64,000 bases of DNA from Coniosporium tulheliwenetii (lineage: Eukaryota > Ascomycota > Dothideomycetes), in the NCBI GenBank assembly GCA_030247845.1, contig JAPDRP010000005.1:310001-374000 (forward strand), read 5' to 3'. Below the pieces are notes generated by a model, which was given only the letters and a program-made list of their open reading frames with translations, made no database searches and was not told the origin of the DNA. Both the position numbers and the translations under genes were made by a program. Each line of letters opens with the position of its first letter. Positions within the stretch are counted from its first letter, which is position 1. This document shows, piece by piece, positions 55,105-64,000 of the stretch.

Positions 55105-58100
55105 CTATCTACTCCTCGAAGCCACCGTACCGATCGGACTCAGCAGACTCGGCCCCACAGTCTTCTGCGGCGGACTTATCGGATCCCTTTGGCTGGCGCT
55201 CGAGCTCGTGCTGCCACTGCGGCTCTCCACGCTGCCATTCCTGCCCGCGCCATCACCGTTGGAGTTGGCGTGATCGGCTAGTCTGGCGCCGTTGGTGTTC
55301 GCGTAGACGGACGCCGCGGGCGGGCTGATCGGAAGCTGGGGCTGAGCCGGCAAGTCCTCAAGCTGGTCTGTGTATCCTGAGGCATTCGAGAACATGGACG
55401 AAGAGCGGCCGCGGCCTTCACGGAGGTGAGAAGACGACGCAGCAGGTTGACCGGCGTACTGAGCTGGCACCGTAGCCGGGAACTGGAAGCCGACGCCGAA
55501 CGCGCGATTGCCGGTCGTGCCTGGCAGCGGTCCCTCCGGCGTCGTCGGCACGGAATGCGCCATCTGGGATTGGCTGTAGATGGCCTCGAGATGGTAGATC
55601 TGCTGCTGGATCTGTGCCCTGTGCTCGTAGGTGCGGACGATCTCGGCGCGCACGCTTTCGAGGGTGTGCACCATGTTTTTGGCCTCGGCTGCGTGGCTGG
55701 CGCGCTTTTGGGCGCGGCTGGCGGCTCTGCGTTCCTTGGCCATGAGGTCCTGGGCGTTTAGCTCGCAGAGGCGGTCGTGCTGCTCGGTTAGCTTCTCCTG
55801 TCGCGCCTGGAGCCGGTCGCGCTTCTGCAGGGCGGCGTTGATCTCGGACTGGATGGCTGAGGTCTGGCGGTCCGACTCTGCTTTGGCACGATCCAGCTCT
55901 TCGGCAGCGGAGTTGCGGGCTCCGGTAGCTTGCTGCCAGCTGCGGCGCTTGGCGGCGGAGGCGGTGAGTTCGTCTGCAGGAATGTCCCCAAGATCATCGA
56001 TTTGTGCGGTAAGAGAGGATGCAGTTTCTTCGGCTTGGCGGATGCTCTGGTTGAATTGCATAGCACGTTGGCGTTGGCGTTCATCGTTGCCTCCGGAACT
56101 AGACAGGCGATTGTTGAGGTTGTCGACTTCTTTCTTGACAGAAGCGAGGCCGGTCTTGTGATCCTTGCGGTTGCGTTTCAACCGATTGCGCGCATCTTGG
56201 ACCTTCTGCTCTGTGGCTGCGATGGACATTTTGACGGTGGTTGTGGGAGAGGACGGACGTAGCGACTGTCGCGGTGGCGGTACGGCGGCCGATGCTATCA
56301 TATGTGATGAGTTCAATCATCCCGAAGATGTTAGAGAGATGCTTACCTTGATCTGCGTGCGGCGCCGGCGGAGTGATGAGATGTGCCGAGAAGATAACCT
56401 CGTTGCCGGCAAACCGAACGAACTCGACAAGATAACTTGTCAGAGGCGTGAGGCCAAAAATCTCACCACTCCAGACGTCCACATTTTCCTCACCCGGACA
56501 ATCGCTTTGCCCCTCATGCTGGATATTGGTTGAACCCCAGCCTGCTCCATTCAAGCGCACATAGAATGGCTTCGACTTGTCGATGCCCGCGACATTGACA
56601 CACACCTCTTCGCCCTCCTGCACCTCCGTCCGCCTGCTCAAACTCAACCCGAACGAGACCGTCGAAGCTTCCACCTCTGAAATCCAAACGCGATCCTCCC
56701 CTAGCCTGAAATTCGCGTTTCCAATGTGTTGCATATCCGTCGCATTCGCCTCACTGGCGTCCGTTGCGGACTGGCTCTGCTCCATTTCTTTGTATACAGT
56801 GACTTTTGTACTCGCAACAGCAGCCCAAAACGGTTGCTGGCTGCGCACCTGGTTCGCCTGCCTCCTCTTTTTCCCTTGCTGACTGGCTTGTCCTTCACGT
56901 CTCTTGCAGAAGGAGGCGGCCCAGGTGGACGTCCGTCTGTGCTCGAGTTATTCGATGTATCTGTATTGGCATCAATGACTGCAGGTTGTCCGCGTGGAGC
57001 CGGTAAAGCCGCGGCGGCCTCCGGATCCAGCTTCTTGCCGGATGACGAAGAATGAGAGGATTCCCTTCGGGATAAAGATCTTCTTATCATCCGCACGATC
57101 GCCTGCGTGGCGATATGTACACCCAGAAACCCCCGGACGAGGTTGTGGGTAGCGTAAAGTGAATCATGGTGTCTGGAAATGAGCGTCGGTTCGTTGAAAA
57201 TATGAAAACCTCCCTTCGAAAACGCTGTCCACACAGCATGGAGGATGTGCTGGCGGACAGACCGGGAACGGAAGAAATGTGAGAAGAGAATAATCACAGT
57301 ACAGAGAACGATACTGTTTGTCGTTCCGCCCTTCCCAGCGGCGGCACCACCCAGCGATATCGCGATGGCTGCCTGTGCGAAATCAAGCGCGACATTTTCT
57401 GCGGGAAGCGGTATACACATCCATAGTCCGAACACGATGAGATCAATCAGGAGAACCGTCGTGACCGATGGTGTGCCAGCAGATCCGACAGACAGGTCGC
57501 TCAAGGAGGGAAGAGAGGCGAAGCTCGCGCCGGAGGATGGCGGCACGAAGGTGAGTATTGTGAAGAGTAAATGTATGATGGTAAGGACGGTCGGCGGAAG
57601 CTGAAGGAGTAGAATGAGGATAGCAATGACGTCGCGCAGAGGACAGGACGACAGGATGGTGGTGGCTAAGGTGAAGACGCTGCCCTTGTAAGCGGTCGAC
57701 GATTTGGCTCCATAGCCGTCTGCCATCCTGCGTTGCGGACCTTGAGTTGTAGGATCCGGGGTTCCGTTGGCGTCCGTAGCACGGGAGACGTCTGGTCCGT
57801 CGATAGAGGCCTCTGAAGAGTTTCTTGCCCTCGCATCAGGATGCGGTCGAACCGGGGATCCCTCAACCACGGGCATCTTGTTGTCTGCGACTGTCGCGTG
57901 TGCTGTGTCATCGGAAGCGACGGCCGGGCTGGCAGTGTGCTGGTTTACATCGGCGGGCGGAAGCGGCGGCGTGGGCGATTGGGCCTTCCCATTTGAAGCG
58001 CTGTCGATGCTCGGGTTCGATCGCTGTTTCTGTATTCTCTTGCCTGGATTGGCGAGTCCGCCTTCATGACGCTTGTCGTGGGAGCTCGGCGCGTTCCTCC

Positions 58101-58119
58101 TCGAGCTTTTCTGTGGCAT
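55105..58119 (-). CDS. acrB: AcrB-like ubiquitination-network protein: membrane segments plus long coiled coil (one-base frame break)
   Basis: Exons 58119-56347 and 56294-55105, about 987 residues. Order: disordered basic start (MPQKSSRRNAPSSHDKR); about residues 130-330 with hydrophobic segments (DVIAILILLLQLPPTVLTII, VTTVLLIDLIVFGLWMCIPL); low complexity; KEMEQSQSATDASEANATDM; a beta-sandwich-like region (VCVNVAGIDKSKPFYVRLNG); then coiled coil from EQKVQDARNRLKRNRKDHK for about 200 residues; Ser-rich tail. This layout matches Aspergillus AcrB, linked genetically to the CreB/CreD ubiquitination network in carbon-source regulation; the molecular role is unclear. The T run 56868-56872 (plus strand) lacks one base: PVSKGKKRRQANQVRSQQPF needs six A on the coding strand; 2963 nt becomes 2964. 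Start chosen at MPQKSS; an in-frame ATG at 58347 would add 76 untypical residues. Confidence 0.72.
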
Positions 58120-59372
58120 CAGCTGGCCGCTGCAAGGCCTCACAATCCCAGGACTGGCTCCTCCAACACCAGGGAGAGGGAGCCAGACACGGAGAAGCGG
58201 TTTAAATGCCAGGGGAACCAGTTTGGCGACTGTATGTGCTCGAAATGGTGGTTGTAGGCGGGTGGGTTTTCGTGAGTGGAAGATCACGACCTCTGCCAAG
58301 CCTCTACCGCCAAAAGACACTGGAACCCGTCGCAGCCGCCTTACCACACTTTACTACTCTGGTACGTTGCCAGCGGCCGTTTGACACATGCCATCATCGC
58401 TGTAAAACTTCTCATCTAGACTTGCGTCCGTCATCGTAAGAACATGGTTCTTCCCCGGACACACATGCTGCCTGCCATCACCAACCCCGTTCACCGTTCG
58501 CCCGTTTACTTCGATTATATTGACTTCAATATTGTACCTGTTATGTACATGTACCATGAGTAACTCGCCCTGAGCGGGCGAGCACATGTCCAGATGCTGA
58601 TCACAGAAGCTTGCGTCCGGGAAGAAGAGAGCCAGTCTGTCGTGGCACGCACAACGCTCGGAAGGGATCGTCAGCTGTTCATAAAATCCCTCGCTCTGTT
58701 GTTCATGAGAGTATCACTAAGATTAAACTGTGGCCGTTTCTATTACCTTTATTCTAGAGAACTTTCGGATGGGTCTCTCACGGCGCCGCTGTGGATGCAC
58801 CCTCCCGTCGCCGTTGCCATGAGGTAAGAAGCCCCGAAGCCCCGGAGGAACCTGCCGAAGCCTCCCATGCTCCACCTCACTAAGCTAGCTCACTCTGCGA
58901 GCGCAATTCGCATCCAAGGATCGAAATCTGTTTGCTCTCATGGATGAAGCCCCGCTCTTAGCACAACGTTCTCGCCGCCAGGCCGCCCAGTTCGAAATCC
59001 GTAGATGAACTGCCTGCAGCAGGCAGGTTCGCACGTCAGCAAATCAGACTTCATCATGATGCGGCTGGTAAACGGCAGCAAGACATCCCACCACCAGATC
59101 GGGTAACGTTTCGAAGCTTTGCAGACGGCAGCCGTTGAGATCCCTCCATGAGGCTATTGCTCTTTAGGCAATATATGCTGTCGATCGCAACTCATGCGAT
59201 GCTTGCAGTCACGCGCTTATGTAGATCGCCGAACGAAGGGCGAAGAGCCGCAGCGTTGGAAGGATGCAGATGAAACAGTTGGACGAGCTTGACTGACACT
59301 GCTGAAGCTTTGCAGCAGCCCTGGACGACCATGCATATGCTACGGACCGAGTACTCTAAATGCTTGTACAGC
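58120..59372. other. Intergenic region
   Basis: About 1.25 kb between two minus-strand genes; contains the AcrB-like promoter. A perfect 8-bp inverted repeat around one base (ctgcctgcagcaggcag) lies at 59010-59026. No gene recognised. Confidence 0.35.
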
Positions 59373-60642
59373 TCACGACACCGCGCTGCCAAAGTCTTCC
59401 TGTGCATCAGGTCTATCCCACGAGGCCTGCTCTATCTCTCTTACCCGGTCTAGTAGATACTTTACTCTATCACCGTTCTTCCTTTTCGCCTCCTCCTGCA
59501 GGCGGAACGTCTCCTTGAATTGCTCGACCATGAAAGGTCTTAATGGTGTCTTCTTGCCCCTCTTGTAGTCGTACACGACGATGTCCTCTACACATCTTGC
59601 TGCAGGCCGTCGGTGCAGCTCTGACAGTATTATCACATCCAGAATAAAGCTGTCCGTATCTAGCTCAGGCTTCGATCGCAGTTTGTGGAGAACCGTCACG
59701 CGGTCCGGCCACTTCATCGGCTATCCAGTACCTTCCATCAGCGGGCCAAGCGCTGAGTAGATGCGGGTAGAGCACTCACAAACTTGTAGTCCGTTCGAAT
59801 ACTCTTCAAGATCAGTCCATCTCCTCGCGGCGTCAACAACTCGCTCCACTCGCGCTTATGGGCCGGATCGAGGTAGTTTGCGAAGTTGTTCGTCCAGTTG
59901 ACGCGAGAAGACTCGGCGTAGCGGTTGTACATGACGTTGTTTACGTGACCTATTCGGGCCTCTCAGCCGTGCTCTAGGGCAGAGCGACCTGCCAAATTGC
60001 ATGGAGACGTACCCTTTAACCATCTTAGCTCCCATGTCGGCAGACTTTATTTACGTCTGACCTGAAGGGTCACAAATCAATCTCACCATGCTATCCTGCC
60101 CACCCCCAACGCGCCCAGAAGTCAGCCACGATACCTCTTCCGCACCACAGCAGTCGCGTATATACCATATCCCCCCACACGACCTCCTGCCTAAACAACC
60201 CCCTCCTCCCCTCCGCCGTTAGGAATCCCTCACTGCCTGCTAGCAATTCTCGCCAGTCCGTCGACAGCTCCCGCAGTATCTTGCCCGCCTCTTGTGTCTG
60301 CTGAGGCTGCAGACCAAACATGATGCATTTCCCGAGCCGCGATTTAAGATCGGACAGCCATCGTGGGTTGAGGTGCGCAGTGGCCGGCTCGTCAGCCTGG
60401 GGCTTGGGGGAGCTGGCGCGGCGGGCGGAGGTGGGGAAGGGCGCCCAGGACGTGGGAGTGCGTATTGGGAGGGCGTTGGTCAGGATGCCTCTCCCAGTGG
60501 AGGGGTGGAGAGGACGCATTGGCAGTGTAGTGTGCTGTGAGACATTCGTGTGTGAGAGACGTGGAGATTTGAACATAGGGCTGGAAGCTTGCCTCGGCAG
60601 TCCGGAATCGGAGGGCAGGGGTTCGGACTGGGATGACGCCAT
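59373..60642 (-). CDS. Fungal hot-dog thioesterase-like protein with a 9-nt micro-exon
   Basis: Exons 60642-60166, 60095-60087, 59949-59780 and 59720-59373. A disordered Ser/Pro N-terminus (about 85 residues) precedes NPRWLSDLKSRLGKCIMFGL, GLFRQEVVWGDM, then DSMGHVNNVMYNRYAESSRV, IRTDYKFPMKWPDRVTVLHK and EDIVVYDYKRGKKTPLRPFM. The GHVNN-Y-x-R-x-x-E motif is the active-site helix of 4-hydroxybenzoyl-CoA/YbgC-type thioesterases; the substrate is unknown. DSM is carried by an exon of only 9 nt, between a 70-nt intron with GCTGAC branch and a 137-nt intron. One G is missing at 60085-60086 (catggtgag where atgg/gtgag is needed); exon sum 1004 becomes 1005 (334 aa). Confidence 0.8.
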
Positions 60643-60779
60643 GGCCAAGCGGAGTGACTGCTGGCGCGGGTGGATGCAGGATGCTGATATTGGACACACG
60701 ACCACAATAAACTGTTCCCTCAGTCGTTTCCAGCAATCCTCCGAGTAGCTTCAGCTGTACATAAGAGTAAGATAGCACA

Positions 60780-61287
60780 ATGAGCTCGTCAAGTCCGTCT
60801 CTACGACACCAGGTCATCCGCATTTACAAGGGTAAGACAGCCCGCAGGAAACACGTCGAAGACGCATGTCAACATGCATGCCCAATAACTTCAATCAAGA
60901 TTCAATTGGCCGACGTGAAGCTTCAATATGGTCCTTGTTCCTCAGCTAATGCTACAAAGAGCTACTCTATCTAGGACGAGAGTATCCCTTAGGTTATGAC
61001 TATTTCAAGCCCCGCCTGCACAAGGCGTTTTCCAGTCAAGCTGGCCTGAAAGACGAGGACAAAATCAAGCAGGGCATCGAGCGCGCTGAGTACGTCAAGA
61101 AAGGTACGATGCCCAGTTCCTTGAACTACCCGGCTGAAGGACTAACTCAAGTCTGTACAGAGATTGAGGCCTTGTGGGTCCCCACAACCGGCCATGCTCG
61201 CTGGAGGAGGGCACGCTGACAGAGGCTTAACAGGTACTACCTGAAAGATATCGCGCTCTACGCCAGCGTTATAACGCGCCGCAGTAG
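60780..61287 (+). CDS. LYR-motif protein, ETFRF1/LYRM5 type (one-base frame break)
   Basis: Exons 60780-60831, 60960-61103, 61161-61173 (13 nt) and 61234-61287. The spliced protein, 87 aa, starts MSSSSPSLRHQVIRIYKELL and continues YLGREYPLGYDYFKPRLHKA, RAEYVKKEIEALYYLKRYRA and LRQRYNAPQ. It aligns along its length with human ETFRF1 (LYRM5), with LYR replaced by LYLGR as in that subfamily. Such small matrix proteins bind the mitochondrial acyl-carrier protein; ETFRF1 removes FAD from the electron-transfer flavoprotein. The last exon has AAA at 61244-61246 where AAAA is needed (YYLKRYRALRQRY); 263 nt becomes 264. The gene starts 137 bp from the divergent thioesterase start. Confidence 0.9.
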
Positions 61288-61592
61288 AGCGACTTCCCAG
61301 CCCGTTCAATGCCGCAAGCCGCACGACGTTCGTGCAGGGCGGTTCTGGGTGCCAATATTCTACGAATCGTTTGGCCTGGCGTTGGAGGGTAGACGGTGGG
61401 CTCTGCTAGCCTTCCTTTCTTCAGAGCACGTGCGCCAAGCCTTTGGGTGCAGTGCTCGACGCAGGTTTGGGTTCCTGCAGGCGGCCGACGTCAACTGTTG
61501 AACTCTGGTATGCCTGAGCATTCAGCTTCTGGCGGTGATATTTACTTGTAGGGCCGGCCGCCAGTGGGTTGTTGCGTATACCAGCCGGTCTG
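61288..61592. other. Convergent intergenic region
   Basis: About 305 bp between the stops of the LYR gene (+) and the methyltransferase gene (-). No gene recognised. Confidence 0.35.
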
Positions 61593-62810
61593 CTACACCT
61601 TCCGCGCCCACCACGCTCCAACTTCGAGGCACTCCCCGCTCGATGCGCCCTTCTTCTCTAGCAGGTCTTCCATCATCCAACCCCACCAGCGCTGCCACTC
61701 CTCCTGGTTCCGTCCACTGACTTCCTTCAACACCGGCTCGAGGCTCTCGATCATCTGAATGACCGTTAGAAGCGCCGTGTGCCGGAGAGCCCCTTGCTCC
61801 TCGTTTAGTTCTTCCGCCTTCGCTTTGGCCTTCTGATGGTAGCTTTTCCTGCGGGTACCTGGCAGCCTCTCTAGATGACTATCGCGGTCCCACTGCGGGT
61901 CGCCCAACGGGATGGCCACTCGACGATAGCCGATGTCCGTGAGCGTATCGGGCTCTTGTAGCAGAATCTGAGATACCCGGGCGCACGGTGTGGGCGTCAG
62001 CTTCCGTCGATCAAGAGCTTCCTGTATCCATCCATTGGCGTCCTGAATGTATTGATTCTGCGCAGTCGCGAAAGGTGTAATCGGCGAGATCAGAAAGGTT
62101 CCAGTGAGGACGGCGCGCTCGTCATCCGGGTCAAGAGACCGCTGTCCTGGAGGCAGAGGCGGGTGCGGTAGCAGCGTCCGGATGATGTGGTCCGTCTCCC
62201 AGACTTCAAGAACGCCACCCGTCTGCAGTATCCGCGTGCACTCGTCCAATAGGTGTTCCGACGGCGGACCGAGCGGAACAACCAGGCTCAGGTCCTTCAG
62301 AACGATAAAGTCGAATTCCTCGTCGCCAAACGGTAGCGTCCCTTTGCGAAGGTCATGCTGTACAAATCGCCAGTTCACACCCTGCAGGCGCAGATCCGGC
62401 GCCAGCTGCACTATGTCCAGACCGGTGAACGAAACATCCGAATGTCCCAGCGCCTCGAGGTAGTCGTTGCACATGGACGACCAGTATCCACTCCCGCAGG
62501 CAATCTCTAACACCTTCTTGGGCGGTCTCTGCGCTATCGTCGGCGAGCACAGAGCTTTGCCGAAGACGGACGTTGCGAGCAATGTGCGAAGGTTTTGCCG
62601 GTTCAACTCGGGAAGGTCGCATGGAAGGGGATAGGTGGAGTCACGCAGGTAACGGCGGCCGTAACGCAGCACGAATGGGTTCGATGGCTGTGCCGAGGCT
62701 TCGCTCGCGCTCCGGTTGGTGGTGCTCTGCGTCGAGGTGCTCGACATGGAGCCGCGAAGAAGGTCCATTTGCGCCGTCGAGGCATTGGAGCGGTGCGGTA
62801 GTCGGGTCAA
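61593..62810 (-). CDS. SAM-dependent methyltransferase of unknown substrate
   Basis: Single exon, 405 residues, intact frame. After about 45 disordered Ser/Thr-rich residues comes NPFVLRYGRRYLRDSTYPLP. The class I Rossmann fold follows: motif I KKVLEIACGSGYWSSMC, motif II FTGLDIVQLAP, motif III WRFVQHDLRKGTLPFGDEEF with DFIVLKDLSLVVPL, and motif IV/V TGGVLEVWETDH. The C-terminal half is helical and charged (HQKAKAKAEELNEEQGALRH). The layout matches a conserved fungal methyltransferase group without a known reaction. Methionines at 62768 and 62747 are alternative starts; the first was kept for lack of evidence either way. Confidence 0.82.
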   Translation of the reverse strand: MTRLPHRSNASTAQMDLLRGSMSSTSTQSTTNRSASEASAQPSNPFVLRYGRRYLRDSTYPLPCDLPELNRQNLRTLLATSVFGKALCSPTIAQRPPKKVLEIACGSGYWSSMCNDYLEALGHSDVSFTGLDIVQLAPDLRLQGVNWRFVQHDLRKGTLPFGDEEFDFIVLKDLSLVVPLGPPSEHLLDECTRILQTGGVLEVWETDHIIRTLLPHPPLPPGQRSLDPDDERAVLTGTFLISPITPFATAQNQYIQDANGWIQEALDRRKLTPTPCARVSQILLQEPDTLTDIGYRRVAIPLGDPQWDRDSHLERLPGTRRKSYHQKAKAKAEELNEEQGALRHTALLTVIQMIESLEPVLKEVSGRNQEEWQRWWGWMMEDLLEKKGASSGECLEVGAWWARKV

Positions 62811-64000
62811 GCTTGTCAGATAAAGGCCTTCCGTCCTGTCGACGTTCGGGAGCGCTAGGGCCCCTGATTCTAAATACCGACTCGGTGGTACCGGTGGGTG
62901 TTAAGGCTAGTTTCTGCTTTAGTCAGGTAGGGTTGCGTGAAGCCCAGTCTATGAATCTATGGGTGGTCTCGAACGATTTGTTACTAAGGGTCATTCTGAG
63001 ACTGGACTGCCCTGAGCTAAGTCCCGCTTCCCGTATTCGGCGAGACCACTAGTTACAGCCGGTGCGTGCCGCCAGCCCTGATAAGGTGAGGCATGCTGAT
63101 CATGTGTTCGCGGTTTTCTGTGGTTAACGGCACCGGCAAGACTGCCGAACGGCACCCGCAAATGCTGCCGGGAGCAGTGATAGTTAACCTACACTTCGAT
63201 TGAGACTCACGATCGCACAACACCACTGCTCCAACCTGCGCCCCGGGTCAGTACGAAAGCTTCCACCGCCACGGGGCAATCTGAGCCGAGGTCACCCGTG
63301 TTTCGCCCCATGACTAGAGCTGTACGAGTATGCGGAGTGCTTCCGTTCATGCTTCGCAGCCAATCCTTCTATGAGCAGAGTAAGATCTGGACGTGTAACT
63401 CTGCAGCGCTGACTGGGTTGCGGTGGGCTCGATGGATCTGTGATCTTGCCCGAATGGCTTGCGAGAGATCATGGCTTGGTGCGATTCAGGGGCTTGTGTC
63501 GTAGATGCAAGGCCCACAGAGCTTCGCCTCACTCCTTCCAAGGTGTCCATTGAAGTATGGATGACTCGCGGAACAGGATGCACAACCAGCGATTGAGGGT
63601 TGTTCAATTCAATCGGCGTAGATTCAAGCTGATAACAATAAGCGTGTCGCTATGTGGCCCCCAAGGCAAGAGCGAGGTATCCCATTGGTCGTTTAAAGGC
63701 ATTTGGCGTGGCTTTGTGCATTCTGTTGCACAGCATGCGCTATCGCCGAAGACAGAGAACGCGAGACGGCTGCAGAGTGACAAGAAAGGGTTGCTCACAC
63801 CATCGAGCAAAGAACGGTGCTGAGGTGCGCAGTGAAGGCACTAAGGTTTCGTGGGGATGCACGTGACCGCGAACTCTCGGCCTCAGGGCTCGAGCGGCTT
63901 CCACCGCAACCGCAAGAGACGAGACACCTCTGCTGGAACATCAGCCATTATTTGCGCAGCCTGCTACTCTATTCACCCAGTACAGGAAGCTGTCACAGAT
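62811..64000. other. Gene-free right end
   Basis: About 1.2 kb without a supportable gene. Frames at 63298-63866 on both strands are short and overlap. It should hold the methyltransferase promoter. No repeat or RNA gene seen. Confidence 0.35.

Overview
The window is nuclear DNA from a filamentous ascomycete (Pezizomycotina; my guess is a dothideomycete). Almost every gene carries short introns of about 50-130 nt with GT..CTRAY..AG signals. The gene set is typically fungal: conidiation protein CON-10, a fungal Grainyhead/CP2 factor, an NRT2-type nitrate transporter, a UMTA-type methyltransferase, an AcrB-like protein and an extended GH47 mannosidase. About 26 protein genes are supported. No rRNA, tRNA, transposon or CRISPR was seen.

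Layout. 0-18 kb: a Bud20 fragment diverging from mitochondrial aconitase; a GCNA-type SprT protease; an ABM-like protein; a BTB protein; a three-KH RNA-binding protein; a CENP-K-like kinetochore protein; ribosomal protein eL29, a 4-exon gene too fragmented for simple ORF calling; and a disrupted coiled-coil gene. 18-30 kb: the CP2/Grainyhead factor, a long gene-poor stretch and condensin SMC4. 30-43 kb: GH47 mannosidase, NOP56 and CCT6 (divergent pair), quinolinate phosphoribosyltransferase and the nitrate transporter. 43-55 kb: a methyltransferase, CON-10 with a duplicated intron-exon unit, uracil-DNA glycosylase, VPS51, RMI1, and a tandem pair of small unrecognised genes. 55-64 kb: the AcrB-like protein, a thioesterase with a 9-nt exon, ETFRF1 with a 13-nt exon, a methyltransferase and an empty end.

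The most striking window-wide signal is that many otherwise perfect housekeeping genes (aconitase, NOP56, RMI1, UNG, BNA6, GH47, ETFRF1, CENP-K, GCNA, AcrB and others) each need one or more single bases added, nearly always in a short homopolymer, to read through. With those bases added, every exon sum becomes a multiple of three. Other long genes (SMC4, CP2, CCT6, NRT2, KH) are intact. The simplest reading is homopolymer under-calling in the assembly rather than biology. It means that conceptual translation of this window will truncate about half of its genes.

The genes are mostly housekeeping and do not form one pathway. Chromosome and genome maintenance is well represented (GCNA, CENP-K, SMC4, UNG, RMI1), but no common regulation is visible. 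I saw no secondary-metabolite cluster, and nothing that demands an entirely new system. The most original structures are the CON-10 repeat unit, the micro-exons and the tandem unknown pair.
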